Assembly (NCBI GenBank): GCA_046329195.1
Contig: JAXLVB010000001.1
Location: forward strand, 434,001-498,000
DNA from: JAXLVB01 sp046329195
GTDB taxonomy: Bacteria > Bacteroidota > Bacteroidia > Cytophagales > Spirosomataceae
DNA length: 64,000 nucleotides
Reading direction: 5' to 3'
Part shown: positions 51,030 to 62,000 of the stretch, one piece after another
How positions within the stretch are numbered: the first letter of the stretch is position 1
Layout of the letters: each line of letters opens with the position of its first letter
Notes under the pieces: generated by a model
What the model was told of the DNA's origin: nothing
The model's database searches: none
The model's input: only the letters and a program-made list of their open reading frames with translations
Program-made: the position numbers and the translations under genes

Positions 51030-52028
51030 ATGAAAGAATATCAATTTAGCCTCGATAACACCCGTCCAAGTAAGGTATTTCTGTGCCCTGCGTGTGGTAA
51101 AAAAGAGTTCAAATTATACCTTGATACCCAAACTGGGGAATACATTTCAATGCAAGTTGGTAAGTGTAACCGTGTTGTTAAATGCAATTACCATTACACA
51201 CCAAAACAATACTTTCAGGACAATCAACTACCTGATAAACAGCAGATTCAAAATAAACCTATTATTGTGACTCCGCCTAAACCAAGTTATTTACCCAAAG
51301 AGTCATTTGACAAATCCTACGGGACTGCCCATCCCAATCATTTCTTAACATACCTGCGTAGCCTATTCCATGACAAGATCGCTATACAATTAGTCAATCG
51401 CTTTAATATTGGTACATCAAAGTATTGGCAAGGAGCTACAGTGTTTTGGCAGATTGACCGATGGAGTAAAATACGAACAGGCAAAATTATGCTCTATCAT
51501 CCCAACACAGGCAAGCGAGTCAAAGAACCATACAGTCACATCAACTGGGTACATTCAGTGTTAGAGAAGCAAGGCAAACTCACCGATTTTCGCTTAAAGC
51601 AATGCTTGTTTGGCGAACATCAACTGGTAAATGAGCCAAAGAGCAAGCAAATTGCCATAGTAGAATCCGAAAAAACAGCTATTCTGGCAAGTGTGTTTTT
51701 ACCTAATTTTATTTGGCTTGCAGCAGGTAGCCTAACAAACCTAACCCCTGAACGGTGTGAGGTATTAGCTGGGCGAAATCTAATGCTCTACCCAGATTTG
51801 GGTGTTGCCGACACAACTGGTCAAACACCATTTGATAAGTGGCAAGAAAAAGGAAGTTTATTGAGGAAGAAACTGGCTTGCAAAGTATTCGTTTCTGAAA
51901 TATTGGAGCAAGAAGCCGACGAAACAGAACGAGCGAAAGGGCTGGATATTGCAGATTTTTTTTTGCAACGAGATGACCATTTTGGCTGGGCATTAACTGC
52001 CGATGACTACCCAGTATTTTGGGGTTGA
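51030..52028 (+). CDS. Toprim-type/DUF6371 primase-like protein
   Basis: From ATG 51030 the protein has 332 residues. The N-terminus has a zinc knuckle (VFLCPACGKKEFKLYLD; later VGKCNRVVKCNYHY), like CHC2/DUF6371 proteins. The C-terminal half has a toprim-like core: IAIVESEKTAILASVFL (catalytic Glu) and NLMLYPDLGVADTTG (acidic DxG-like), ending GLDIADFFL. It probably makes or handles primers or topology for element replication with the DUF3987 protein. The start at 51030 avoids the hairpin; longer starts at 51002/51009 are possible. Its last 26 codons are also present in island 1. Confidence 0.75.
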   Translation: MKEYQFSLDNTRPSKVFLCPACGKKEFKLYLDTQTGEYISMQVGKCNRVVKCNYHYTPKQYFQDNQLPDKQQIQNKPIIVTPPKPSYLPKESFDKSYGTAHPNHFLTYLRSLFHDKIAIQLVNRFNIGTSKYWQGATVFWQIDRWSKIRTGKIMLYHPNTGKRVKEPYSHINWVHSVLEKQGKLTDFRLKQCLFGEHQLVNEPKSKQIAIVESEKTAILASVFLPNFIWLAAGSLTNLTPERCEVLAGRNLMLYPDLGVADTTGQTPFDKWQEKGSLLRKKLACKVFVSEILEQEADETERAKGLDIADFFLQRDDHFGWALTADDYPVFWG

Positions 52029-52729
52029 CAAAAAGTGTATAGAACTCAAATTTTTTAACCGAAACGTGTATATCCAAATACAAGCCGAATTTATCCGAAT
52101 ACATTCGGATAAATTCTCAGCGTTTCATCTACCAATATATCAAAAACCATGAAAAAGTACTGTAAACACTGCTTTCATCCCTTTGAGGGGCGAGAAAATC
52201 GGCTCTTTTGTTCTGTCTCTTGCAAAACAAAGCACAACAATAGTTTGGCCAAAACAAGAAATGCCAACCTAAAACGAGTCTTCACAATTGTTAAAGCCAA
52301 TCGGCAGGCATTGGCGCAGCTCTACGAATTATTTGATACACAACCCGTCAGCGTTGAGCTACTGCAAAAAGCAGGAATCCGTTTGGCATACACCAGCCAA
52401 CTTACCGCCAACGGGGTGTACGTCTATGATGATTACGCCATCAAAAGCATCGGTAACAATCAATTTCAAATAGATAAACTCCAAAAGTTATGATAATTGC
52501 AACCGAACTTACCTTTGAGGATTTGATGTCTTCCCAACCGAAGCCTCTCGCTAACGAGACCCCAACGGGTTTGTCAAAAGAAGAGAAACGTAAACACCGT
52601 TTCAACGAAGAAGAGGAATACACTCCTCATGTTGATTGGGTTTTATTGATAGTGCTTGGCATTATCCTCTGGGTTGCATGGCTGTTTCGAGAAACTCTCT
52701 GGCAGAAGTGGCATAAAATTCAAGATATT
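51947..52729. repeat. 783-bp inverted repeat, island-2 copy (partner 33292-34074)
   Basis: Reverse complement of 33292-34074 (coordinates of matching bases sum to 86021). It begins inside the toprim gene and ends near the 3' end of the small membrane gene. Recombination between the copies would invert the 17.9 kb between them, including attR. Confidence 0.85.
52149..52493 (+). CDS. Small zinc-ribbon protein (copy 2)
   Basis: 114 residues, identical to the product of 33528-33872: zinc knuckle YCKHCFHPFEGRENRLFCSV plus SCKTKHN, a helical middle and a beta C-terminus. Here it follows the toprim gene by 120 bp and overlaps the small membrane gene by 4 bp. This is probably the ancestral context, since the island-1 copy carries only the tail of the toprim gene. 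Confidence 0.65.
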   Translation: MKKYCKHCFHPFEGRENRLFCSVSCKTKHNNSLAKTRNANLKRVFTIVKANRQALAQLYELFDTQPVSVELLQKAGIRLAYTSQLTANGVYVYDDYAIKSIGNNQFQIDKLQKL

Positions 52730-52750
52730 TTAGCTACAACAGGTAACTAA
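52490..52750 (+). CDS. Small single-helix membrane protein (copy 2)
   Basis: 86 residues: a charged N-terminus, then a membrane helix (WVLLIVLGIILWVAWLF). It matches 33280-33531 apart from a Lys/Glu and an Ile/Val change and a different C-terminus (KIQDILATTGN instead of KIQEILNR). Its start codon overlaps the zinc-ribbon stop (ATGA). Function unknown. Confidence 0.6.
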   Translation: MIIATELTFEDLMSSQPKPLANETPTGLSKEEKRKHRFNEEEEYTPHVDWVLLIVLGIILWVAWLFRETLWQKWHKIQDILATTGN

Positions 52751-52779
52751 AACGTAAATTCGACAATTAGCCCAGTATT

Positions 52780-54033
52780 TTAAAATCTTGAACAAGCCCC
52801 CGTACTTACTCCATCTGTAATATTATTGCCTGTTGCCAAATAGGTTTTATTTTTAAACCATTTAGGCACAAAGCCAGCAGGGCATCCTGTTGAATTAAGG
52901 GTAACACTATTCTGATTTAGTACAGTGGTGGGTTTGTTGGTAATAGTAGGAATGGGGTCTGGGCCAAATTGTAATATGTTGGAGGTTTCGGTTTCTACTC
53001 CATTTTGAACTCTTCGTAAAAATACACTGTAATAATCATCACATGATGCAGTTGAAATTGAATAATATCCAGTTATATAAGGGAAAAAAGGTTCTGTTGT
53101 TACATTCCTACTCTTATTAACTATGTAAATTATTACATAATCACTTGGATAATCTCGTGGTATATAACTATCATATAAAATTAACTAGGTACTGCCTGCG
53201 ATATTGTCAGGATTTTCTTTTCTTGAATTAGTTTCGTAGGCATAAATGTGTAATCCTATATCCGTGGTTCTAGCTGCTTTTACATTATTTATTTCTTTAT
53301 TTTTTGTTGATTTTACGACTATGCAATTAGTATTTATTTCTCTTACATAAATAGAATCGGGAAACTGAGACGGCATTTCAAAACTAAACGAATCTTGAAA
53401 ATGAATGCCATCAATGCTATATTGAAATTGGGTCAGAACAGGAGGGGTTTTAATTTCTAACCGTTGTGTTATGGTATTATTTCCAACAAAAAAATGAACA
53501 TTTGCCGTAATCTGCTCAGGCGTAAGGGAACAATAGGTTTTGGTACACCACTGCGCTTTTTTGATAAACAGGCTATTGGCATCGGCTTTGGCACTTCCTC
53601 GTAATGCCAAAAAACAAGCGTTGGGGTTGTGGGTTGTAAATTTACCTGTTAGGGTGAGGGTAGCGGTTTTGTGGGTGGGGCTTAGGTTAATTCGTAACAA
53701 GTCGTGGTAATCGCCGCCTGTTTGTTCAAAGCCTTGGGGTAGTACCAGTTGGAGGGTAAAATCTTGGCAGTCGCCCATATACCCTGCTAAGTTTTCTAAG
53801 CCTGTTGTATATTCGGCTGTGATGGTAAGGGTGAGTTCTTCACCTACTTTTACTGAGTCGGCAGAGGGCTTAATGCCTAATCGGATGCAATCTAAAGAAG
53901 CCTTGTCTTCAACCCAGCGGATCGGAAGTGTTTTGGATGGAAAAGGCAAACGGCGAGGCGTGGGCTTAGTATCAGCAAAACTAACAAAAGTTAGAAACAA
54001 CCCTCCTAACAGGATAGCGTAGAATAACTTCAT
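52780..54033 (-). pseudogene. Secreted Ig-like surface protein with an in-frame TAG
   Basis: From ATG 54033 a signal peptide (MKLFYAILLGGLFLTFVSFA) leads into the same N-terminal beta domain as the Rhs protein 27140-32626 (FEQTGGDYHDLLRINLSPTH; NSLFIKKAQW). The frame stops at TAG 53185-53187 (residue 283), but continues open in the same frame for another 134 codons to TAA 52780-52782. That part has beta-rich sequence (YDSYIPRDYPSDYVIIYIVN, GPDPIPTITNKPTTVLNQNS, FVPKWFKNKTYLATG). So one nonsense change truncates a 417-residue protein, or UAG is read through. Function unknown. Confidence 0.65.
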
Positions 54034-54120
54034 AAATGATTAGGGTTATGTTTGACGTATCAAACAAGTGTGGTTGCAACAAATATGGTAAAAACCTAAT
54101 TGATGTCAAGTTTTTTTAAA

Positions 54121-54639
54121 TGAAATTTATTTAACGGTAAATTTTTGGGAAAACCTATTGATTATTCCTCTTGTAAGCGATTGGTTGGCAAGCAGGAGCT
54201 ACTTATTTTTCATGGTTTTTAGGATAAAGAAAATCAGTGTACAGGGAAATCTCAACCACTCCTTGTTATATGTGATGTAAGAACAGGTGAACCTATTGTA
54301 CATCCAACTTGATGAGATAATAAACAAACTACTGCATCAATTACCAACTATGCTTACTATCCAATATTGCTCTGATTTACACATGGAGTTTGATACGAAT
54401 CGGCTCTATTTATTGGATTGCCCTATCGAACCATCCGCCGATGTTCTGATTTTGGCAGGTGACATCACATACCTGCATCATTATTCAACCCAAAAACATG
54501 AGCAAACCTTTTTCCGTATGTATCAAGAGGCGTAATGGAAGGCTATTCAACTGCGGTTTGTATTCGTTTTTGATATGGTAGAGCATATAACTTTGTATGT
54601 GAATAACGTAGGAATAGAAGACTAAAAAGCGGCTTTTTA
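54121..54639. repeat. 519-bp direct repeat, copy 2 (first copy 32722-33240)
   Basis: Same content and orientation as 32722-33240, a shift of 21399 bp without indels. It ends inside the left arm of the terminator hairpin, whose right arm is replaced by other DNA here. Confidence 0.85.
54350..54535 (+). pseudogene. Metallophosphoesterase N-terminal fragment (copy 2)
   Basis: Same 61 codons as 32951-33136 (SDLHMEF and LILAGDITYL motifs, no GNHE). Both copies are truncated at the same base, so the truncation came before the duplication. Confidence 0.7.
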
Positions 54640-54849
54640 GTTTTTTAAGCCTAAGGTTATCCACATCCCGAGACTACAGCCGAAAGCAAAGATGTTGACC
54701 GTCACTATTATCTTATTAAGACTTCGCCAGCCAGTCTTGGCATAATGCACTAAAACTAAACTATATGTTAGTGTAAAAAATCCGTTGAATGATTTTGATA
54801 AAAAGAGGTAATGATAGCCAAAGCCCTCGATCCCTTTGGAGACCAGCTC
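54637..54849 (-). pseudogene. Remnant of a membrane protein C-terminus
   Basis: A minus-strand frame of 70 codons ends at TAA (plus 54637-54639). It encodes IEGFGYHYLFLSKSFNGFF, a helix TLTYSLVLVHYA, then TGWRSLNKIIVTVNIFAFG and CSLGMWITLGLKN. There is no start codon after the in-frame stop at 54850, so it is probably the tail of a broken gene, cut by the IS5 remnant or by the repeat. Confidence 0.4.
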
Positions 54850-54925
54850 TTAGCCTTTCTTTTTTATCTATGAGCAATTAGGTAATCAACTGTTTTTGGT
54901 TTTACCTGATTTCTGTCTTGTCTCA

Positions 54926-55794
54926 TAAGAGTATGTTTTGAAATATGGTTTCAAATTTTTGCCAGATTCACATCCAAGAAAGTGAGTTGAAAAAAGGTTT
55001 CTTCGGCAAGGGTTGTTTTTTTATAAGAACGAGTAAGTCTTCTGTAGGCATTAACCCAAGCAAAGGAACGCTCTACCTGCCATCGCCCTTTCTGGGGAAC
55101 AAAACTCTTGTCACTTTCTGGTTTCTGTGCCATTTCAACAGCATAGCGGCCTTTGTTTGAAAATCGCCTTGGTAGGCACTATCAGCACAGATAAGCACCA
55201 AATTAGGGGCAGATTTTGATAAGCTTGAAAAAAGTTCAATACCCACTTGCCCATCGTGTACATTGGCACAAGAGATATATAGACATTAACAATCCTAAAC
55301 TATCAACAGCGATGTGCCTTTTACGGCCATTGACTTGTTTATATCCATCTATACCCGTGTTTTAGCTAACAAAAAGACCTTTACGAACACTTTGACTGTC
55401 AATGGCAACCCAGATAGGTGTTGGGCTTCGTTGAGATTGGGTTCGTCTTTTTTGATTACTCATTTATAAAAGTGTTTCGATGGTTTGGTCTTTTGTCCAC
55501 TTATTAAAATAGTAATAGACCGTTTGCTAAGCCGGGTAACTATTTAGTACATTACGCCACTGCAATCAACCCAATCGCATCAATGACCAAGAGTAAATTT
55601 GGTTTTTGTTTACGACCAGATACCACCACTTTTTCAATAAATTGCTATTGGGCATCGGTCAAAGGGCAGAACTTTTCTCACATTTTGAATAGTATTTAAG
55701 TTTGAGCAAACCAAATATCTATCTGATGTCCTTATTTTAAAAATCGTTGAACTTTTCATAAAAATTCAACCCCTAAATTCAAAATATACTCTTA
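54926..55794 (-). mobile_element. Degenerate IS5-family insertion sequence remnant
   Basis: The ends are imperfect inverted repeats: TAAGAGTATGTTTTGAAAT at 54926-54944 and, on the other strand, TAAGAGTATATTTTGAATT at 55776-55794 (16 of 19). The minus strand holds a broken transposase. An N-terminal EKFCPLTDAQ-like start lies near 55680, then LLLVIDAIGLI and PTPIWVAIDSQSVRKGLF (DSQS), KRHIAVDSLGLL, and the C-terminal GRWQVERSFAWVNAYRRLTR (54951-55133). At least six stops or shifts interrupt it. It is about 870 bp, in the range of IS5-family (IS1031/ISL2-like) elements. Confidence 0.75.
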
Positions 55795-55938
55795 GACCGC
55801 CTTTTTACATGATATTATAGGTCATAAGTGCTTGTTCCAAATTAGTTTATTTTATTTTTAATCAATATTTTTTTTTAATTTATTGATTAAAAAGGTTTTA
55901 CGGGTAGTCTATAACTAAATAACAGTTTACTACTTATC

Positions 55939-55972
55939 AAAAAAAGCCTACCGCTGTGGAGAGCGGTAGGCT
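55939..55972 (-). terminator. Rho-independent terminator of the giant surface-protein gene
   Basis: AGCCTACCGCT (55945-55955) pairs perfectly with AGCGGTAGGCT (55962-55972), with a 6-nt loop. On the minus strand it is followed by seven T (55939-55945). It lies 30 bp after the stop at 56002. The 55795-55938 stretch is A/T-rich and shows nothing else. Confidence 0.9.
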
Positions 55973-56001
55973 AGTGGCTAGACTATACAGAACTCAAGGG
56001 A

Positions 56002-59000
56002 TTACTTTGTTTTTTTGATAAGGAACGGAATACACTTAGGGTCAGCGCAGCCACAGTCTTTGCGAGTGAGGGTAACGGTTTTGTCGGTATAGCAACCTTC
56101 AGGTGTCCAAACCCGGATGGTGTAATCCTGCGTGGTGGCCGGATTAGCCAAGCCCGAAGCAATCACCCCATTGACCGGAATCGTCGTGGCCGAGGCGAAG
56201 GTCTTGTTGCCCGTGTAACTACTACCTGCCACCACATCATACTTCCATCCATTCTGGAAGCCTTGCACGAGCAGCTGAGCATCGGCATTCGGATTCAACC
56301 CGTTGCAGGTAGCAGCTACTGCCGTGGCGGTGTAACTTGGCTTCACACACGGGATAATCCCAGCATCCACCGTGTAGTTGTTGCGGCGCAAATCTAAGAA
56401 GTTAGTCGTCAAGACAATGTCAATCGGGTCGCTACAGCCTTCATCGTTGGCATCACTGTCCACACTGTCGTTGGCCCCTACATTTAGCGTCGTCCATGAC
56501 GTACCATTCGGTAAGATGAACTTCACGTAGTAACGTCCATCAATCAAGGAGTCGAAGCGATAACGACCGGTGTTGTCGGTCACGGTCTTAGCTAGTTCAA
56601 TGGTTTTGTTGGCATTGAGTAAGACCACTTTCACGCCTGGTACACCTGGTTCTCCTTGGTCTTGGATGCCGTTCTGGTTGTTATCGTACCAGACAAAGTC
56701 GCCCACGCTGCCAAAAGGATCCACCCCTGCATCAATGGTTGGGTTGTCTCGACGGATGTCACCCTTCGGATAAATGGTCTCAATCATTACCACTTCGCTC
56801 CATCCGGCTGTGAATGGCTCGGCATTGCTGTCTATGGTCGGGTCATTGCCTTGGTAGCGTTGGGTAATGGGGTTCCATGGTAACCAGTCGCTTGGTAGTA
56901 CAAAGCGCACTTGGTATTTGCCCGTTACTAAGCTATCAAACAGATACTTACCATTTTGATTAGTCAACTGGGTACGCAACAACTGCTTGGTATCAGCATT
57001 GTAAAGCTCTACTTTGAAGTTCGGGATGGCTGGTTCGTTGGCTTCTTGAATGCCATCATTGTCTTTGTCGAACCAGACGTAGTCACCAATTGAACCGTAA
57101 CGAGGAATCAAACCAGCATCTACATTCGGGTTGTTGCGCATAGTATCACCTGGCGACAAAGTGACGTCAATCATGACGACGTGGCTTAATCCGTTGCCAT
57201 TAACATCGCTGTCTTTAGCGTCGTTACCCCCTTGGTTCGGTTTGGTGTAATCACAGTCAGTTGGGATATTCGAGAATTGAACTCGGTACTTGCCACTCAA
57301 CAAGTGGTCAAACTTATAGAAACCGTTGTTGTCGGTAGTAATCTCATCTATTTTCTGACCAGTATTTCCATCAATCAGGGCTACTTTGATATTCGAAACG
57401 CCTTTTTCGTTAGCGTCTTGTACACCATTTTGATTGACATCTTTCCATACATAGTCACCGATTGAACCGTACTTCAATACCACCCCTGCATCAATATGAG
57501 GGTTATTTCGGAGGGTATCTGCAACAGCCTTACTCACATCAATAGTGATGATATGGGTTAGTCCAGCGGCGTTAGGGTCACTATCTTTGGTGTCATCGCC
57601 CATGTTGGAAGCTGTAAACTCTGCATCAGCTGGAATGACAAATTTCACTCGATACGTTCCCGAAGACAACTGGTCAAAGAGATACTTGCCATTATCGTCG
57701 GTCATGGTTTCAGCCAGTTGTACCGTAGCTGTGCTGTTGTAGAGCTGTACCTTAATCATCTTAATAGGCGACTCTCCAACATCTTGCTTACCATTCATGT
57801 TCACATCTAACCACACATAGTCGCCAATGCTACCATACTGGTTAATCAAGCCCGCATCAATGGTCGGGTTATTTTTGAGCAGTCCTGTAGCCGCCCCATC
57901 AATCGGAATCACGGGTGAAAGTCCTGTGGTTGGGTCGGCATCGCTGTCTTTGGCATCGTCAGCCCCTTGGTCTTTAGGCGAAAGACCCATCGACATATTG
58001 GCTGGTACGACAAACTTCACTCGGTAATTGCCATTGTCTAATTGCTCAAAGCTATACTTGCCGTTGGCATCAGTGGTGGTGGTTTTCAAGGCAGCGCCTT
58101 GCAGGTTGCCGTTGGCATCGCTGCGGTAGAGTTCTACCGTAACGCCTGGCACACCTACTTCGTCGGCATCCTGAACCCCATTGGCATTCTTGTCTTTCCA
58201 GACGTAGTCACCAATCGAGCCAAAAGGCGAGATGAGCCCGGCGTCGATATTGGGGTTGTTGCGAAGGGTATCTTCAACGGCCCGCTCTACGTCGATGTCT
58301 ATCACTCGGGTGATACCCGTAGTAGGGTCTGGGTCAGAGTCTTTGGCGGCATCTTTGCCTTGCTCACGCTTGGTAAAGATACAGCCCACGGGTAGGTTAG
58401 AGAACTTCACCGCATACGAGTTGCTTGGCAATAGGTCGAAGATATAGAAGCCTTTATCGTCGGTTACTAAAGTACTCAATAATTGGGTTTGGGTGCCGTT
58501 ATAGAGCTGTACGGTCACACCCGGTACGCCCGGCTCACCCGCATCTTGAATGCCATTTTGGTTCAAGTCTTTCCAAACAAAGTTACTGATTGAGCCTAAC
58601 TTGAGGTTGATAATACCAGCGTCAATGGTTAGGTTGTCTTTTTCAATACCTGTTGCGTTCGTGTTGATTTTGACGATTGGGCTGAAGCCATCGTTACCTG
58701 GGTCACTGTCTTTGGCAGGGTCAGTGCCTTGTGCTGGTTTGCTAAAGCCCATGTTCATGTGTACAGGAACATAAAACTTCACTTTGTAGCTGCCACTCGG
58801 CAGGTTGTCAAAGAGGTAATTGCCCTTGGCATCGGTCAGTTTGGTGGCGATGGGGCCGCCTTGTGGGAAGCCGTTAACTGGATCCACTTGATACAATTCG
58901 ACGGTGATGTTTTGCAACACAGGCTCGCCTTGGTCTTGAAGGCCATTGCTGTTGAGGTCTTTCCAAACAAAGTCACCAATCGAACCCACCGACTGAATAA

Positions 59001-62000
59001 GACCAGCATCTATGGTTGGATTGTCTTTGTCAAGGCCTGTGCCTTGTACGTTGATGGTCACGGGTTGTGACAAACCGCTGGTTGGGTCAGCATCGCTGTC
59101 TTTGTCATCAGGACCTTGGTTGGCTTGCGTAAGAACCATATCCATATTAGCTGGTACGATGAACTTCACTCGATACACACCGTTGAGGAGCTGGTCAAAT
59201 AGGTAACGACCTGTCGCATCGGTTACTTTACTACCTGCTGGCGAGCCGAGGTTGCCTTGGGCGTCGAGTTTGTAGAGTTCAACGGTCACGCCAGGTACCC
59301 CTGCTTCGTCGCTGTCTTGCTGTCCGTTTTTGTTCTTGTCTTTCCACACATAATCACCCAACGAACCTAATGAGCTTGGCAACAAGCCAGCGTCAATGGT
59401 CGGGTTGTCTCGCTTGTAGGGTTCAGTGCTGTTGACACTGATGGTGATGCGTGGCGAGAATCCAGTGGTAGGATCTACGTCACTGTCTTTTACATCGTCG
59501 CCACCCTGGTCTTTGGGCGAGAAGGCCATTGGTGCCATGGTTGGCGGTACAATGAATTTCACTTTGTAGTTATCATCGCTTAGCTTGTCGAAGAGGTAGT
59601 ATCCGTTGGCATCGGTGGTTTTGCTGGCAATGACGCCGCTGATGACGTTGCCGTTGATGTCGGTTTTGTACAACTCGACGGTAACGCCACCTACCCCTGG
59701 TTCGCCTGGGTCTTGCAAACCGTTAAGATTGAGGTCTTTCCAAACAAAGTCACCAATAGAGCCTAAGAGTGGATTCACCAAACCAGCATCTATGGTGGGG
59801 TTGTCTTTATCGAGGGGACCTGTACCCGCTAGATTCAGCGTTACTTTGGGGCTGAAGGCTTCTTTGGGGTTGCCGCTAGGCTGGGCGTCGCTGTCTTTGC
59901 TGTCGTCGTTGCCTTGGTCGGCACTGGTGAAAGGCATATCCATGGTAGTGGGCACGATGAATTTGACTTTGTAGTCGCCGCTGTCGAGGCCGGTGAAGCT
60001 GTAACCACCGTTGGTATTGGTGGTTTGACTGGCAATGGCGCTGCCCAATAGGTTGCCGTTGGCATCGGTCTTATAGAGTTCAACGGTGATGCCACTGACG
60101 CCTACTTCACCTTGGTCTTGTACGCCGTTACGATTGAGGTCTTTCCAGACGTAGTCGCCGATGGAGCCGGTTGGTGGTATCACTAAGCCGGCGTCGATGG
60201 TCAGGTTATCTTTGTCGAGTGGACCGCTTCCATCAGGGTTTAGGGTCACTTTCGGGCTAAAGGCTTCTTTGGGGTTGCCACTAGGTTGAGCGTCGCTGTC
60301 TTTGCTGTCGTCGTTGCCTTGGTCGGAGCTGGTGAACGGCATGTTCATGTTCACCGGAACAATGAATTTGACTTTGTAGTCGCCCTTACTCAGATCGGTG
60401 AAGCGGTAGCCGCCGTTGCCGTCGGTCACTTGGCTGGCGATGGCAGCGCCTACTACGGTCCCGTTGGCATCGGTTTTATAGAGCTCCACGCTCACGCCGG
60501 CCACGCCGGGTTCGCCACTGTCTTGAAGTCCGTTTTTGTTGAGGTCTTTCCAGACATAGTCGCCTATTGAGCCCAAGATGGGGTTGATTAAGCCTGCATC
60601 AATGGTCGGGTTGTCTTTGTTGACGCCGGTTTCGTTGGCGTTGATGGTGACTTTTTCGGAGAGGCCCGTGGTGGGGTCTGGGTTGCTGTCTAAGCCGGCA
60701 TCGTTGCCTTGTTTACGCAAGGTGAATGGCATGTTCATGGTGCTTGGCACGATAAACTTAACCACATAGTCGCCACTCACTAACTGGGTGAACTCGTAGA
60801 AACCGGTGTTGTCTGTTACTCGGCTGGCTTGGGCTACTCCTAATGGGCTTCCATCGGGGGCGGCTTTGTAGAGTTCGACCGTAACGCCAGGTACACCAGG
60901 TTCGCCTGTGTCTTGGATGCCGTCTTTGTCAAGGTCTTTCCACACAAAGTTACCCAACGACCCATAGTTTTGGATTAACCCAAGGTCAATGGTAGGGTTG
61001 TCTCGGTTGATACCTGTTCCATTGGCATCAATGGTGATTTTTTGAGAGAAGCCTGTGGCGGGGTCCACATCCGAGTCTTTGGTGTCATCTTCGCCTTGGT
61101 CTTTCAAGGTCATCGGCATGTCCATGTTGGACGGAATAACAAACTTGACTTTGTACATACCCGTAGGCACGTCTTCAAACTTGTAGTTTCCGTTGACATC
61201 GGTATTCTTACTGGAGATGGCAGCGCCTGTTGGGGTACCAGCTGCATCGGTTTGATAGAGTTCAACAGTGATTCCTCCTACGCCGGGTTCGCCTGCGTCT
61301 TGAATACCATTTTTATTGAGGTCTTTCCATACTAAGTCGCCGATGCTGCCATAGCAGGGTTTTACGGCTACAATGATGGTGGCCGTGGCTGTACAGCCAT
61401 TGGTCGCACTAACGGTGATGGAGTAGATTCCCCCTGTCATGGTGGTGGCTATCTGTACAATCGGGTTGGCAACGGCAGCGGCAAAGTTGTTAGGCCCTCT
61501 CCAAGAGTAGCTGTTGGCATTGGTGGTGGCCAATAGCTGAACGGTGCCGCCGGTGCAGATGGCGTTGTTTTCGCCGTTGCTGGTGCTTAGGCTAAGCGTT
61601 GGCACGGGGCGCACTTCTACACTGACGGTGTTGGTACCCGTACAACCTGTCCCTCCTTGCACCGTTACAGAGTAAACCCCTGACATATCAGGGCTCGCAT
61701 TGTTGCGTTGAGGGTTCGATTGCGTTGAACTAAAGCCACCTGGCCCAGCCCAACTGTAGCTACTGGCGCCTACTGAGGCGTTCAAGCTAAGGGTTTGGCC
61801 CGTACAAACGGGGCTGTTGGAGATAGCCGTTGCTCCTTGGTTGTTGATTTGTACCAGAATGCTATTGGAGTTGGTACATAGGTTTGGCGCTGGCATTTGT
61901 GCCGTGACAAAGTACACGCCTGCGTCGTCGGCGATGACGTTGGACTTGATGGGACTTTGTTGAGTTGAACTAAAACCGTTAGGCCCGGACCAACTGTAGC

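Larger units (their letters stand above)
46728..52750. mobile_element. Second island (island 2), left part; right end not defined
   Basis: Directly after the tRNA fragment come a tyrosine recombinase (with a stop), an island-conserved gene, a helix-turn-helix gene, and DUF3987 and toprim genes, the usual start of a Bacteroidetes integrative element. I saw no third copy of the tRNA repeat up to 64000, so the right end is lost, lies outside the window, or is marked differently. Its cargo may extend to the direct repeat ending at 54639. Confidence 0.5.

Noticed and set aside
56500..61400. CRISPR-like regular DNA repeats
   Set aside because: The periodicity (about 350 bp) comes from SdrD-B protein repeats in one long frame; there are no short identical repeats with unique spacers.
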